Assembly: GCF_007970465.1 (NCBI RefSeq)
Contig: NZ_CP042429.1
Location: 62,001-126,000, forward strand
DNA: 64,000 nucleotides
Direction of reading: 5' to 3'
Source of the DNA: Corynebacterium nuruki S6-4
GTDB lineage: Bacteria > Actinomycetota > Actinomycetes > Mycobacteriales > Mycobacteriaceae
Part shown: positions 8,390 through 18,304 of the stretch, piece by piece
How the letters are laid out: every line of letters begins with the position of its first letter
Numbering within the stretch: the first letter of the stretch is position 1
Program-made: the position numbers and the translations under genes
Notes under the pieces: generated by a model
Databases searched by the model: none
Told to the model about the DNA's origin: nothing
The model's input: only the letters and a program-made list of their open reading frames with translations

Positions 8390-9067
8390 TCAGTCCCAGC
8401 CGTCGCTGTAGGCGGCGGCGAGACGGGTGAGTTGACGTCCGGTCCGGTTCAGTGTCTCGGTCCGGGTGTCGTCCTCGGTTCCGTAGACGAGGGGGCCGGC
8501 CACCAGAACCTGACGGATGACGGAGGTCAGCAGCAGTGCCTCCTGGTCGACCGTGAGGTCGGTGGCCTTCCGGTTGTCGGGGAACCCGGTGAGCTGACGG
8601 CGGATCGTGTCGAGGACGGATCCCGCGAGCTGGTCGAACCGGCGCATGCCGGAGATCATCAGTTCCGGGGTTTCATTGACGATCCGCCGCCGGCGTGCCC
8701 GGACCTTCATACTGGTCTCCCGGTCGGGGGAGTACCTGAGCGAGCGGTCCGGGTCACTGTCGATACAGTCGCCGATGTAGCGGAGGATGTCGCGGACGAC
8801 ATTGTCCGAATCGGTGGTGGCGAAGGTGTCGAGATCGTCCCGGGACAGGGGCGGTACACCCGTCCCGGCGGCGACCTCGTCCTTGGAGTTGAAGTAGTTG
8901 AAGAAGGTGCGGCGACTGATGCCGGCCTTCTCGCAGATCTCTTCGAGCGTGACATCGTGGAAACCGCGGTCGAGGATCAGCTCAGTGGCACAGTCCTCGA
9001 TGCGCAGTCTCGTCTCCCGGCGCTTGCGTTCCCGCAGTCCAGGGCAGTCGGTTTCTCTTTCAGTCAC
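8390..9067 (-). CDS. TetR-family repressor of the adjacent exporter
   Basis: This 225-residue protein has an N-terminal TetR DNA-binding domain (ATELILDRGFHDVTLEEICEKAGISRRTFFNYFNSK, about residues 27-63) and an all-helical ligand domain. Translation starts at GTG (ACT GAA AGA follow). A TACAAC -10 lies 8 nt upstream, with a TTGCGT -35 at 18-bp spacing that overlaps the inverted repeat 9089-9109. This is the usual layout for autorepression. It lies directly upstream of the DHA2 pump gene in one transcription unit. Confidence 0.87.
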   Translation of the reverse strand: MTERETDCPGLRERKRRETRLRIEDCATELILDRGFHDVTLEEICEKAGISRRTFFNYFNSKDEVAAGTGVPPLSRDDLDTFATTDSDNVVRDILRYIGDCIDSDPDRSLRYSPDRETSMKVRARRRRIVNETPELMISGMRRFDQLAGSVLDTIRRQLTGFPDNRKATDLTVDQEALLLTSVIRQVLVAGPLVYGTEDDTRTETLNRTGRQLTRLAAAYSDGWD

Positions 9068-9088
9068 GAGAGACTGTTGTACACCCGG

Positions 9089-9109
9089 TGCATTCTTGCA
9101 CGCAATGCA
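9089..9109. promoter_or_regulatory. Probable TetR operator
   Basis: TGCATT-n9-AATGCA is a perfect 6-bp inverted repeat over 21 bp, 22 bp upstream of the TetR start codon and across its -35 region. Position and symmetry fit a TetR-family binding site. Confidence 0.65.
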
Positions 9110-9185
9110 AAATTGCCACCGGTCGACCCGCGGACGGGGGAGCCCCCTTGCGCCGGACGCCGGTGACGGCTAATCCGTCGGCCGG

Positions 9186-10106
9186 TCACTGTTCGGGAGT
9201 TGCCTGGTGGTGGCGCAGTAACCAGGATTCACCGTCGCGGACCCACAGGGAGGACCGGTGAACGGTCCCGCTCGCCCCCGAAGTGGTGTAGGTGAGCAGA
9301 ATCACAGCCGGGGCGATCCGCTCCGCGGTGATGTCGGCGGCGCAGACCTGGTCGACGGCATCGAATCCGACCAGCGGGGACAGGGTGTCGAGGACCTCGT
9401 CCCGGGTGTATCGGCGTCCGGACGCGCCGGTCTCCGTCATCTCCGGGTGGAGCAGCCGGCCGGCGAGGTCCCGGTCGCCGCGGACGGCATCGGAGAGCAG
9501 GGCGAGTTCCCGGGCGACGACGTCATCTGTGTCACTGCCCACCTCACTGCCTGTGTCACTGTCGGCGACCCCGCCCGCGGCCGGCGCGGCGGGAGCGACG
9601 GCGGGGGAGGACGCCGCGGCGGCCCCCGCACCGGCACCGCTGAACCCCGGGCCCTCCTGCGGCGCCTGCTTCTTCTGGAACGCGGTGGCCGCAGCGTTCG
9701 CCCGGCGGTCGGCCGCTTCATTCATCGCATGGCCGGCATGCCCCTTCACCCACTCGAACTGCACCCGCCGGCCCTGCAGGGCAGCATCGAGGGCCTTCAT
9801 GAGTTCGACATTGAGCACCGGCTTGCCGTCGCGCTTCTTCCAGCCCTTCCGCTTCCAGCCGGCCATCCACTTCGTCACCGAGTTGATGACGTACTGGGAG
9901 TCGCAGAGGACGAGCAGCTCCTCGTCGGCCAGGCCGGCGTCCGCGGTGGACTCCAGCAGGTCGAGCACCGCCTTGAGTTCCCCCATGTTGTTCGTGCCGT
10001 GCGGCCAGCCCCCGGCCCGCCAGGTGTCGTCGTCGATGTACCAGGCCCACCCGGCGGGGCCGGGGTTGCCGAGAGCGGATCCGTCAGCGGCTGCGGTGAT
10101 TGTCAT
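9186..10106 (-). CDS. rnhA: RNase HI fused to a DUF4440 (NTF2-like) domain
   Basis: This 306-residue protein has residues 1-145 as ribonuclease HI, which cuts the RNA strand of RNA-DNA hybrids. The four acidic active-site residues are in AAADGSALGNPGPAG, NNMGEL, VLCDSQYV and EAADRRANA, and the WVKGHAGHAMNEAAD motif is complete. A long Ala/Gly/Pro linker leads to a DUF4440/SnoaL-like domain (about residues 195-306: VVARELALLSDAV ... RRYTRDEVLDTL ... SSLWVRDGESWLLRHHQ). The reading frame extends upstream, but TACGGT (complement of 10114-10119) ending 7 nt before ATG 10106 and the family N terminus fix the start. That places its promoter inside the end of the UvrA-like gene. Confidence 0.85.
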   Translation of the reverse strand: MTITAAADGSALGNPGPAGWAWYIDDDTWRAGGWPHGTNNMGELKAVLDLLESTADAGLADEELLVLCDSQYVINSVTKWMAGWKRKGWKKRDGKPVLNVELMKALDAALQGRRVQFEWVKGHAGHAMNEAADRRANAAATAFQKKQAPQEGPGFSGAGAGAAAASSPAVAPAAPAAGGVADSDTGSEVGSDTDDVVARELALLSDAVRGDRDLAGRLLHPEMTETGASGRRYTRDEVLDTLSPLVGFDAVDQVCAADITAERIAPAVILLTYTTSGASGTVHRSSLWVRDGESWLLRHHQATPEQ

Positions 10107-12624
10107 GCGACTCACCGTACAGGTGGGCCCGGAGGTACCGTCCGGTGACCGAGTCCGGGTCCGCGGCGACCTCCTCCGGGGTGCCGGTGGCCACGATCCT
10201 GCCGCCGTCCGCGCCACCGCCCGGGCCCATGTCGACGATGTGGTCGGCATTGGCGACCATGTCGAGATCGTGCTCGATGACGATGACCGTCGCGCCCCGG
10301 TCGCACAGCCGCTGGAGAACCTGCAGCAGGGTACGCACGTCGAGCGGATGCAGGCCGACGCTCGGCTCGTCGAGGACGAACACCGCGTCCGACTGGTCCC
10401 GGTGCAGTTCATTGACCAGTTTCAGCCGCTGCGCCTCGCCACCGGACAGTTCCGGTGTCGCCTCCCCCAGGGTGAGATAGCCGAGTCCGAGGTCCGCGAA
10501 GGCGGCGAGACGACGGTGGGCCCTGCGCAGTCCCGCCACCGCGGTGAGCGCCTCGTCGACCGTCATGGTGAGCAGCTCCGGCAGACTCACCCCGTTGCGG
10601 CGGTAGCGTGCGGCGGCCGGGGCATAGCGGGTGCCGTGGCAGTCCGGGCAGGGGATGTCGATGTCCGGCAGGAACTGCACGTCGAGTGAGATCCGGCCGG
10701 TGCCCTCACAGCGGGGGCAGGCCAGCGAGTGCTTCCGGGACCCCGTGTTGTAGGAGAAATCGCTCGCGGTGAGCCCGTCGGCCTTCGCCTCCGGCAGCCG
10801 GGCGTAGGCGGCACGGAGATCATCCATGACACCGGAGTAGGTCGCGACCGTCGAGCGGACGTTGATGCCGATCGGCGTGGCGTCCACCACATGCACCCGC
10901 GTCCCGGCCGGGGCGTCCAGTGCGGTGACATGGTCGACCGACTCCCCGCGCAACGCGGGCACCAGGGATTCGAGGACCAGCGTGGTCTTCCCGGACCCGG
11001 ACATGCCGGTCACCGCGGTCAGCCGGCCGAGCGGGAACTCGACGCTCAACGGATGGACGGTGTGCACCGCCGTGGTCGACAACCGGAGCCGACCCCGGGA
11101 GAAGACCTCCCCGGCGGCCCCGCGCGGCCGCACCACGACGTCCTCGGCACCGGTGAGGAACCCCGCCAACCTGGAGGCGCCGGACGCCACGAGATCGTCG
11201 ACGGTCCCGGAGGCGATGACCGTCCCGCCGTCGGCGCCGGAGGCCGGCCCGATCTCGACGAGATGGTCGGCGCGGCGCAGGACCTGGACGTCATGGTCGA
11301 CGAAGACGACGGAGTTCCCGTCGGCGAGCAGGTCGACCATCACCCCGAGCAGACCCTCGACATTCGCCGGGTGCAGCCCGATCGACGGTTCGTCGAGGAC
11401 GTAGAGCACCCCGGTCGTGCGGTTGCGGACCGCGCGGGCGAGCTGGACGCGCTGGCGTTCCCCGGTCGACAGGGTCGATCCCGCCCGGTCCAGGGAGAGG
11501 TAGCCCAGACCGAGTTCGGTGAGCCGGCGTGCCATGGACTGCAGCGTGTCGACCAGCCGCCCGGCCATCGGACGCATCTCCTCCGGCAGGGCGTCCGCCA
11601 CACCGTCCGACCACCGCAGGACGTCGTGCAGCGGCATCGCCGTGACCTCCGCGAGATTCCGGGACCCGTCCGCCGTGGCGATCTGCGGGGTGCGGGCCGC
11701 CGCTGACAGGCGCGTCCCGCCACAGTCCGGACAGGTCCCCGTGGACAGGAACCGGTCCACCCGGGCGAGCCGCTTGCCGGACTCGTCCGCCCCGGCCCGC
11801 TCCAGCTCCTTCAGCACGGTCAACCGCGCGTTGCGGAAGGTGAAGTCGAGATCGTGGACACCTTTCACCGAGGTCACGGTGATGTGCTTCTTCTCCTCGG
11901 GACCGTCCAGCACGATCTGCCGTTCCGCCGCCGTCAGATCCCGCCACGGCACACCGGTACGGACCCCGAACTCGCGGGCGATGGCGGGCTGGACATTGAA
12001 TCCGAACATGTTCCAGGGTGCCACGGCACCGTCATCCAGGGACTTCGACGGGTCGGGGACCAGGGTGGCGTCATCGACGGTCCGGACCGACCCGGTGCCG
12101 CCGCACCGTGGGCAGGCGCCGGCGGAGTTGAAGGCCAGCGCCTCCGCGCCGGGCGCGTGGACCTCGGCCCCGCATTGCGGGCAGAGCAGGGGAGTTTCCG
12201 CGGCGACGGCCAGCGAGGGCGGGACGCGGTGGCCGTTCGGGCAGCGGTGGGAACTCAGCCGCGAGAACATCAGACGCAGGACGTTGAGCAGTTCGGTCGA
12301 CGTGCCGAAGGTGGAGCGGACACCCGGGACACCGGGCCGCTGGCGCAGGGCGAGGGCCGCGGGCACGTGTTCGACGGCGTCCACGTCGGCGCGGGCCGAC
12401 TGTGCCATCCTGCGGCGGGTGTAGGTCGACAGTGCCTCGATGTAGCGGCGGGAACCCTCCGCGTAGAGGACGCCGAGGGCGAGGGAGGACTTGCCCGACC
12501 CGGACACCCCGGCGATGCCCACCAGCTTGTTGAGGGGGATGTCGACGTCGACGTCCTTCAGGTTGTTCACCCGGGCACCGCGGACGCTGATGTGGTCGGG
12601 GAGCGGGGGTCGGGAAGTGTGCAT
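10084..12624 (-). CDS. UvrA-like ABC ATPase lacking the UvrB-binding domain (UvrA2 type)
   Basis: This 846-residue protein has two ABC modules of UvrA type: Walker A GVSGSGKSS and GMSGSGKTT, signatures LSTGERQRVQLA and LSGGEAQRLKL, Walker B VLYVLDEPSIGLHP and VFVLDEPSVGLHP. Zinc-finger cysteine pairs are at CPQC/CPRC, CPDC and CPRC/CPDC. Between the first Walker A and first signature it lacks the roughly 130-residue UvrB-binding/insertion region of housekeeping UvrA (about 950 residues). Such UvrA2 proteins are linked to DNA-damage or drug tolerance outside UvrBC repair. TACCCT (complement of 12632-12637) ends 7 nt before the ATG, so it is probably leaderless. Its last codons overlap rnhA by 23 nt. 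Confidence 0.85.
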   Translation of the reverse strand: MHTSRPPLPDHISVRGARVNNLKDVDVDIPLNKLVGIAGVSGSGKSSLALGVLYAEGSRRYIEALSTYTRRRMAQSARADVDAVEHVPAALALRQRPGVPGVRSTFGTSTELLNVLRLMFSRLSSHRCPNGHRVPPSLAVAAETPLLCPQCGAEVHAPGAEALAFNSAGACPRCGGTGSVRTVDDATLVPDPSKSLDDGAVAPWNMFGFNVQPAIAREFGVRTGVPWRDLTAAERQIVLDGPEEKKHITVTSVKGVHDLDFTFRNARLTVLKELERAGADESGKRLARVDRFLSTGTCPDCGGTRLSAAARTPQIATADGSRNLAEVTAMPLHDVLRWSDGVADALPEEMRPMAGRLVDTLQSMARRLTELGLGYLSLDRAGSTLSTGERQRVQLARAVRNRTTGVLYVLDEPSIGLHPANVEGLLGVMVDLLADGNSVVFVDHDVQVLRRADHLVEIGPASGADGGTVIASGTVDDLVASGASRLAGFLTGAEDVVVRPRGAAGEVFSRGRLRLSTTAVHTVHPLSVEFPLGRLTAVTGMSGSGKTTLVLESLVPALRGESVDHVTALDAPAGTRVHVVDATPIGINVRSTVATYSGVMDDLRAAYARLPEAKADGLTASDFSYNTGSRKHSLACPRCEGTGRISLDVQFLPDIDIPCPDCHGTRYAPAAARYRRNGVSLPELLTMTVDEALTAVAGLRRAHRRLAAFADLGLGYLTLGEATPELSGGEAQRLKLVNELHRDQSDAVFVLDEPSVGLHPLDVRTLLQVLQRLCDRGATVIVIEHDLDMVANADHIVDMGPGGGADGGRIVATGTPEEVAADPDSVTGRYLRAHLYGESHDNHRSR

Positions 12625-12763
12625 GGTCCCCAGGGTAGGTGCGCCGGACGCGGTGGCGCCGGGCTCCCGGTTCCGGCGAGGGGGTGATTCAGGTGCTGTA
12701 TTGTCCGGGGAAACAAGGTGGCTGCCGGAGGGGCGGTCGGGGAAGAACGGAGTGGGATCTGCC

Positions 12764-13228
12764 GTGGATGATCAGTGGGGACGACCGGGGCCACCGCAGG
12801 GACAGGGCCATGTGCCGGGACAGGGCCAGGGCCCTCTCCGGCCGTACCCGGGACCGGGGCCGGCCGGTCCTGCCCCGGTCGCACCGGAGTGGGGGCCACC
12901 CCTGCTGGCACCGGCGGGGCCGGACCCGGCGGTGCTGGTGCTCCGGATTCTGGCGACCGTGTTCTCGGTCCTGGGGGTCGCCGTCGGCGGGTTCATGTCC
13001 CTGATGCTGCTGGGACTGTCCGCGATGTGCACCGACGACGGGGACGGCGGCGACTGCGCCGGCTGGGTGGCGACGGCGTTCATCCCGGTCTGCGTGGCGC
13101 TCGTGTCCCTGATCTGTGCCGTCGTCGCCTGGCTCGTGAAGAAGCGGCCGCTGGCGATCGGCTTCTCCGTGGCGTCCCTGGTCGGCGCTGTCGCCGTGGT
13201 CGGCGTCCTCAGCCTCATCTTCCTGTAG
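12764..13228 (+). CDS. Small membrane protein with Pro/Gly/Gln-rich cytoplasmic N terminus
   Basis: This 154-residue protein is not recognised as a named family. Residues 1-60 are rich in Pro, Gly and Gln (GRPGPPQGQGHVPGQGQGP). They are followed by three hydrophobic helices (near 65-90, 105-125 and 133-153) and a short loop with two Cys and several acidic residues (MCTDDGDGGDCAG). GTG 12764 is chosen because a GGAGTGGGA element precedes it and the upstream frame is the antisense of uvrA. A -10 TATTGT lies at 12699-12704. Many actinobacterial DUF4190-like proteins share this plan. Confidence 0.6.
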   Translation: MDDQWGRPGPPQGQGHVPGQGQGPLRPYPGPGPAGPAPVAPEWGPPLLAPAGPDPAVLVLRILATVFSVLGVAVGGFMSLMLLGLSAMCTDDGDGGDCAGWVATAFIPVCVALVSLICAVVAWLVKKRPLAIGFSVASLVGAVAVVGVLSLIFL

Positions 13229-13288
13229 CGGGACGGCAGACGCCCGGGAACATGGTCACGGAGACCACGTTCCCGGGTGTCTGTCCCG
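13229..13288. terminator. Bidirectional terminator hairpin
   Basis: CGGGACGGCAGACGCCCGGGAAC (left arm, split by one bulge) pairs with GTTCCCGGGTGTCTGTCCCG across a 16-nt loop. It lies between the convergent membrane-protein gene and fumC and directly abuts the stop of the former. Confidence 0.65.
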
Positions 13289-13337
13289 CCACGGGGTGTG
13301 CCCGGGGGCCACCGTGGTGGTCCGGGCGGACCGACGA

Positions 13338-14735
13338 CTAGTCGCGGTCGGTGTTGGCCATGGCCAGCACATCGAGGCGCTTGTCCAGCTCTTCCTCGGA
13401 CAGCTTCTCCGGGACGAAGCCCAGGTCGATGACGGTCTGGCGGATGGTCTTGCCCTCCTTCAGCGCGGTCTTCGCGACCTTCGCGGCGGCCTCGTAGCCG
13501 ATCGCGGAGTTCAGCGGGGTGACGATCGAGGGGGAGGACTCGGCCAGGGTCCGCATGCGGTTCTCGTCGGGGACGATGCCGTCGACGAGACGGGTGGCGA
13601 AGACGCGGGCGGTGTTGGCCAGCAGCTTGGCGGACTCGAGGACGTTGCGCGCCATCATCGGGATGAAGACGTTGAGCTCGAAGTGGCCCTGGGCGCCACC
13701 GAAGGTGATGGCGGCGTCGTTGCCGATGACCTGGGCGGCGACCTGGGTGGCGGTCTCGCACAGCACCGGGTTGACCTTGCCCGGCATGATGGAGGAGCCC
13801 GGCTGGAGGTCCGGCAGGTGGATCTCGCCGAGGCCGGTCAGCGGGCCGGAACCCATGAGACGGATGTCGTTGGCGATCTTGTTCAGCGACACGGCGATGG
13901 TGCGCATCGCACCGGAGAACTCGACGAGACCGTCGCGGGCGGCCTGGGCCTCGAAGTGGTTCTTCGCCTCCTTCAGCTGCTCGACGCCGGTGAGCTTCTT
14001 GAGCTCCTCGGTGACCTTCGCACCGAAGTCGGCGGAGGTGTTCAGGCCGGTGCCGGTGGCGGTGCCGCCGATGGCGAGCTCACCGAGGCGGGGCAGGGTG
14101 GCCTCGATGCGCTCGATGCCGGCCTCGATCTGGCGGGCGTAGCCGCCGAACTCCTGGCCGAGGGTGACCGGCACGGCGTCCATGAGGTGGGTACGGCCGG
14201 ACTTGACGATGTGCTCCCACTCGGCGGACTTCGCGGCGAGCGAGTCCTTGAGCTGCGACAGGGCCGGGATGAGGTCGGTGACGGCGGCCTCGGTGGCGGC
14301 GACGTGGGTGGCGGTCGGGAACGTGTCGTTCGACGACTGGCCCATGTTGACGTCGTCGTTCGGGTGGATCTCCACACCGTTCTGCTTCGCCAGCGAGGCG
14401 ATGACCTCGTTGGTGTTCATGTTGGAGGAGGTGCCGGACCCGGTCTGGAAGACGTCGATCGGGAACTCGTCGTTGTAGGTGCCCGCGGCGATCTCCTTGG
14501 CGGCCGCGATGATGGCATCGGCCTTCTCGGCGGAGAGTGCGCCGGAGTCCTTGTTGACCTGGGCGCAGGCGGCCTTCAGCAGGCCCATGGCGCGGATCTG
14601 GGTGGCCTCCAGGGGGCGGTCGGAGATCGGGAAGTTCTCCACGGCACGCTGGGTCTGGGCACGCCACAGGGCGTTGACCGGGACCTTGACCTCGCCCATC
14701 GTGTCGTGCTCGATGCGGAATTCCTGCTCGCTCAT
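13338..14735 (-). CDS. fumC: Class II fumarate hydratase
   Basis: This 465-residue homotetrameric enzyme catalyses reversible hydration of fumarate to L-malate in the citric acid cycle. The superfamily signature [11 protein letters not shown] is present, with the catalytic serine loop, [18 protein letters not shown] and SSNDTFPTA. The start is [14 protein letters not shown], preceded by an AGGACAC element. A frame extension of 26 codons upstream is not part of the family. The order fumC-glpX on one strand matches mycobacteria, linking citric acid cycle and gluconeogenesis genes. Confidence 0.95.
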   Translation of the reverse strand: MSEQEFRIEHDTMGEVKVPVNALWRAQTQRAVENFPISDRPLEATQIRAMGLLKAACAQVNKDSGALSAEKADAIIAAAKEIAAGTYNDEFPIDVFQTGSGTSSNMNTNEVIASLAKQNGVEIHPNDDVNMGQSSNDTFPTATHVAATEAAVTDLIPALSQLKDSLAAKSAEWEHIVKSGRTHLMDAVPVTLGQEFGGYARQIEAGIERIEATLPRLGELAIGGTATGTGLNTSADFGAKVTEELKKLTGVEQLKEAKNHFEAQAARDGLVEFSGAMRTIAVSLNKIANDIRLMGSGPLTGLGEIHLPDLQPGSSIMPGKVNPVLCETATQVAAQVIGNDAAITFGGAQGHFELNVFIPMMARNVLESAKLLANTARVFATRLVDGIVPDENRMRTLAESSPSIVTPLNSAIGYEAAAKVAKTALKEGKTIRQTVIDLGFVPEKLSEEELDKRLDVLAMANTDRD

Positions 14736-14849
14736 GTGTCCTGTCATGTCCTTTACTTGATGATGTGACGGAGACCATTGTGGCGCACCGCCGGTGAGGG
14801 TCGCACCGCGCACCCCGCTTCAGGGGTGAGGTGAACCTGTACTACTGGT

Positions 14850-14879
14850 GGCCGCGGTGGGGGCGTCCCCACCGCGGCC
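14850..14879 (-). terminator. Terminator of glpX
   Basis: A perfect 13-bp stem, GGCCGCGGTGGGG (14850-14862) with its complement at 14867-14879, encloses a GCGT loop. It lies 14 bp after the glpX stop codon and before fumC. Confidence 0.7.
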
Positions 14880-14893
14880 GGGTCGGACGACGG

Positions 14894-15913
14894 TTACACG
14901 TAGTCCTGGACCTCGTAGGCCCGCAGCTTCTCCAGCTGGTGGAGGGCCTCGACGCGACGGACCGTGCCGGACCGCGAGCGCATGACCAGCGAGTGGGTGC
15001 TGGCGCCGTTCTTCCGGTAGGCGACACCGCGCAGCAGGTCACCGTTGGTCACGCCGGTGGCGACGAAGTAGCAGTTGTCGGACTTGACCAGGTCGGCGGT
15101 GGTGAGCACCGTGTCCAGGTCGAGGCCGGCGTCGAGCGCCTTCTGCCGCTCGGCGTCGTCCTTCGGGGCGAGGATGCCCTGGATCTCGCCGCCCATGCAC
15201 TTCATGGCGCAGGCGGTGATGATGCCCTCCGGCGTGCCGCCGGTACCCATCATGATGTCGACGGAGCTCGAGGATTCCGCGGCGTGCACGGCGCCGGCGA
15301 CGTCGCCGTCACCGATGAGCCGGACCTTGGCGCCGGCGGCGCGGATCTCGGAGATGAGCTGCTCGTGGCGCGGCCGGTCGAGCACGACGACGGTGACGTC
15401 GTTGGGGTGGACGCCCTTGGCCTTGGCGACCGCGTCGACGTTGTAGGCGACCGGGGCGGAGATGTCGATGACGCCGGCGGCCTCCGGGCCGACGGCGATC
15501 TTCTTCATGTAGAACACCGCGGAGGGGTCGTACATGGTGCCGCGCTCGGCGGCGGCCAGCACCGAGATGGCGTTCGGACGCCCCTGGGACATCAGGGTGG
15601 TGCCGTCGACCGGGTCGACGGCGATGTCGATGGCGGCACCTTCGCCGGTACCGACGTGCTCGCCGTTGAACAGCATCGGGGCTTCGTCCTTCTCGCCCTC
15701 GCCGATGACGACGACGCCGTCCATCTGGACCGTGTTGATCATGGTGCGCATCGCGTCCACGGCGGCACCGTCGCCCTCGTTCTTCATCCCGCGGCCGACC
15801 CACTTACCGGATGCCAGGGCGGCGGCTTCCGTGACGCGGACGAGCTCCATCGCCAGGTTCCGGTCCGGCTCCTTGAGGGGAACTTCAGTGGGGAGGCTGG
15901 ATTCTGCCGCCAT
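14894..15913 (-). CDS. glpX: Class II fructose-1,6-bisphosphatase
   Basis: This 339-residue, metal-dependent GlpX-type FBPase hydrolyses fructose 1,6-bisphosphate to fructose 6-phosphate, the main gluconeogenic phosphatase of corynebacteria. Seen: [18 protein letters not shown] (metal site), [12 protein letters not shown] and [11 protein letters not shown]. An upstream ATG at 15922 is in frame; 15913 (MAAESSLP) is preferred because AAGAAAG then has usual spacing, though the choice is uncertain. The gene diverges from the DUF4245 gene, as in mycobacteria. Confidence 0.93.
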   Translation of the reverse strand: MAAESSLPTEVPLKEPDRNLAMELVRVTEAAALASGKWVGRGMKNEGDGAAVDAMRTMINTVQMDGVVVIGEGEKDEAPMLFNGEHVGTGEGAAIDIAVDPVDGTTLMSQGRPNAISVLAAAERGTMYDPSAVFYMKKIAVGPEAAGVIDISAPVAYNVDAVAKAKGVHPNDVTVVVLDRPRHEQLISEIRAAGAKVRLIGDGDVAGAVHAAESSSSVDIMMGTGGTPEGIITACAMKCMGGEIQGILAPKDDAERQKALDAGLDLDTVLTTADLVKSDNCYFVATGVTNGDLLRGVAYRKNGASTHSLVMRSRSGTVRRVEALHQLEKLRAYEVQDYV

Positions 15914-16051
15914 GACTACCATCTTTCTTCGATACTGTCGGGAAATATTCCGTACGGTCCTATTGTTCCACGTTCCCCGTCGGCCGTGTGATACAGGTCG
16001 GCTCCACCTCCGTTATGAGGGGTCCGGGGGAGGTCTGACATAATCGGGCGG

Positions 16052-16642
16052 GTGAAGATCGCGAAGCCGAAACTGTTCAGCAACACCCGGGACCTCATCA
16101 TCTCGCTGGCGGTCCTGGCGGTGGTGATGGTCATCTCCGTCGGCTTCACCGGGCTGTGCAGTTTCAACCCCGGCCCGGCCGACAGGGAGGGGGCGGTCCA
16201 GGAGGTCGACATCGAGACGATCCTGAAGACCGACGCGCAGGGTCTCTCGGTCCCGGTACGGCTCCCGGCCCTGCCCGACAACTGGGTGCCGAACTCCGGG
16301 CGCCGCGTGACCGTCGACCGACAGCCGTCCTCGGTGGCCGGCTGGGTCATCGACGGGAAGGAGTTCATCTCCCTGACCCAGACGGACGCCGCGACGGACA
16401 GGGCCGTGGACGCGATGGACGAGAAGGACGACGGCATCCGCGAGGAGACCGGGGAACACGTGACCCCGGCCACGGCGTCCTCGACGGGGAAGGACGTCAC
16501 CTGGCAGATCTGGACGGGCGACGACGCCCGCCCGCTGTGGGTCGCCGACACCGGGGACGCCCGGCTGCTGCTCACCGGGACCGCGGGGGACGACCAGTTC
16601 GCCACCCTGGCGGACGCCGTGGTGAAGGCTCAGCCGCTGTAA
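16052..16642 (+). CDS. DUF4245 membrane-anchored protein
   Basis: This 196-residue protein has a short basic N terminus, one transmembrane helix (about residues 14-35, IISLAVLAVVMVISVGFTGL) and an extracytoplasmic domain with VPVRLPALPDNWVPNS and TWQIWTGD, the DUF4245 pattern (Rv1100 type). Function is unknown. It diverges from glpX in the same arrangement as in mycobacteria. GTG 16052 is supported by CATAAT (16039-16044) ending 7 nt before it, a leaderless layout. Its stop codon abuts the xseB stop with no spacer. Confidence 0.8.
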   Translation: MKIAKPKLFSNTRDLIISLAVLAVVMVISVGFTGLCSFNPGPADREGAVQEVDIETILKTDAQGLSVPVRLPALPDNWVPNSGRRVTVDRQPSSVAGWVIDGKEFISLTQTDAATDRAVDAMDEKDDGIREETGEHVTPATASSTGKDVTWQIWTGDDARPLWVADTGDARLLLTGTAGDDQFATLADAVVKAQPL

Positions 16643-16915
16643 CTACGCCTGTCCCTGTTCCGGACCCTGTTCCCGGCCCTGTCCCTCGCCGTCACGACGG
16701 GCGAGAGCCTCCTCGACCTTCTTCGAGGCACCGTCGAGGTAGCGGCCGCAGTATGCGGCGAGTTCCTCACCACGCTCCCAGTAGCGCAGGGACTCGTCGA
16801 GGCTCATCTGGCCGAGTTCGAGGATCTTCACGACCTCGACGAGTTCGTCGCGGGCCTGCTCGTAGCTGAGATCGTCGAGGGGGCGGAAGGTCTGCTGCTG
16901 TGTCGGTTCAGTCAT
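16643..16915 (-). CDS. xseB: Exodeoxyribonuclease VII small subunit
   Basis: This 90-residue small subunit of ExoVII, a processive single-strand DNA exonuclease, has the family core [18 protein letters not shown] and [18 protein letters not shown], followed by a charged Glu/Gln/Gly tail. It overlaps the end of xseA by 8 nt, so translation is probably coupled and subunit ratios set by that overlap. Confidence 0.93.
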   Translation of the reverse strand: MTEPTQQQTFRPLDDLSYEQARDELVEVVKILELGQMSLDESLRYWERGEELAAYCGRYLDGASKKVEEALARRDGEGQGREQGPEQGQA

Positions 16916-18269
16916 CGGTGTCTCCGGAGGTGGTGGGGTCGGTCGGTTCAGATGCAGGTTCAGGTGAAGATTCGGATGCAGTTTCGGGTTCGGTGGCCGG
17001 TGCCGTCGGCGTGACGCCCAGTGCCGCCGCGGTGATGCTGCCGTCGAGGACGCGGATGCGCAGCTGGGAGCCCGGGTGGACGGCGTCGACGGTCGTCACG
17101 ACCTCGGCCGGGCTGTGGTCCTGCGGGACGACCTGCACGACCGCATAGCCGCGGCGCAACGTCTGGGAGGGCCCCAGGGCACTGACCCGGGCGCTCAGTG
17201 ACTCGATCTGCTGGCGGGCGGAGCGTACGAGCACGCCCAGTGCGCGGTCATTACGGGTGCGTGCCTCAGTGATGATGTCCTGCTGCCGGCTGATCGGCAG
17301 CATCGGATCGGCGAGGACCGGACGGGAACGGACGTTGGCCAGCCCGCGACGTTCATTGGCGACCCAGGACCGCAGGGCGGCCGCCGCCCGCGACCGCAGT
17401 TCGTCGATGAGGGCGCGTTCGGTGGCGACATCCGGGACGACCCGCTTCGCGGCGTCCGTGGGGGTCGCGGCCCGCAGGTCGGCGACGTTGTCGAGGACGG
17501 GCGTGTCCGGTTCGTGCCCGATGGCGCTGACGACCGGTGTCGTCATCGTGCTGACGTGCCGGACGAGTGTCTCCTCGGAAAACGGCAGCAGGTCCTCCAC
17601 CGAGCCGCCGCCGCGCGCGACGATGATGACGTCGACCCGCGGGTCTGCCTCCAGCTGGTCGAGGGCGGCGATGACCTGCGGGACGGCCTGGGCACCCTGG
17701 ACGGCGGTGTTGACGACCTCGAACTCGACCGCGGGCCACCGGTCCCGGGCGACCGAGAGGACGTCGCGTTCGGCGGCGGACCCCCGACCGGTGATCAGCC
17801 CGATGCGGTGGGGCAGGAACGGCAGCGGTCGCTTCAGCCTGACGTCGAACAGACCCTCGGCGGCCATGGCCCGTTTGAGCTGTTCGATCCGGGCGAGCAG
17901 TTCGCCGACCCCCATGTGCTGGATCCGGGAGACCCACAGGGAGAACTTCCCGCGACCCATGTAGTACGCGGGTTTGCCGAAGACGATGACCCGGTCACCG
18001 TTCTTCAGCGGGGTGGGCATCGACTGGAGGGTCCGGGTGGCGCAGGTCAGCTCGATGGACTGCTCGACCGAGACATCACGCAGCGTGATGTAGGACAGCT
18101 TCCACGACGGCTTCATGTTGACCTGGGTGACCTGGCCTTCGACCCAGAGGTGGCCCAGCCGCTCGATCCAGCCCTTGACCTTCTCGTTGACCACGTGGAC
18201 CGGCCACGGGCTCTCCGCCGACGTGGGTCCCCCCGTCTCTCCGGCCTGGTGCGGTACGGATTGTGACAT
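16908..18269 (-). CDS. xseA: Exodeoxyribonuclease VII large subunit
   Basis: This 453-residue catalytic subunit of ExoVII has an N-terminal OB-fold domain ([18 protein letters not shown], about residues 33-120) and the catalytic domain with [36 protein letters not shown] and [13 protein letters not shown] Thr/Glu/Pro-rich tail ends the protein. TACACT (complement of 18277-18282) ends 7 nt before the ATG, so the mRNA is probably leaderless. It diverges from ispH with the two -10 boxes only 9 bp apart. Confidence 0.94.
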   Translation of the reverse strand: MSQSVPHQAGETGGPTSAESPWPVHVVNEKVKGWIERLGHLWVEGQVTQVNMKPSWKLSYITLRDVSVEQSIELTCATRTLQSMPTPLKNGDRVIVFGKPAYYMGRGKFSLWVSRIQHMGVGELLARIEQLKRAMAAEGLFDVRLKRPLPFLPHRIGLITGRGSAAERDVLSVARDRWPAVEFEVVNTAVQGAQAVPQVIAALDQLEADPRVDVIIVARGGGSVEDLLPFSEETLVRHVSTMTTPVVSAIGHEPDTPVLDNVADLRAATPTDAAKRVVPDVATERALIDELRSRAAAALRSWVANERRGLANVRSRPVLADPMLPISRQQDIITEARTRNDRALGVLVRSARQQIESLSARVSALGPSQTLRRGYAVVQVVPQDHSPAEVVTTVDAVHPGSQLRIRVLDGSITAAALGVTPTAPATEPETASESSPEPASEPTDPTTSGDTDD

Positions 18270-18276
18270 GACTGAG

Positions 18277-18297
18277 AGTGTAGTGGTTCGTTAGTAT
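18277..18297. promoter_or_regulatory. Face-to-back -10 boxes of xseA and ispH
   Basis: TACACT on the minus strand (18277-18282) serves xseA, and TAGTAT on the plus strand (18292-18297) serves ispH. Each ends 7 nt before its start codon. Both genes' core promoters overlap within about 60 bp, so one RNA polymerase is likely to exclude the other. Confidence 0.6.
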
Positions 18298-18304
18298 GGG
18301 CGGT

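Noticed and set aside
13296..14768. 490-codon plus-strand open frame
   Set aside because: It is antisense to fumC and low-complexity (Gly/Asp/Val/Leu), with no domain.
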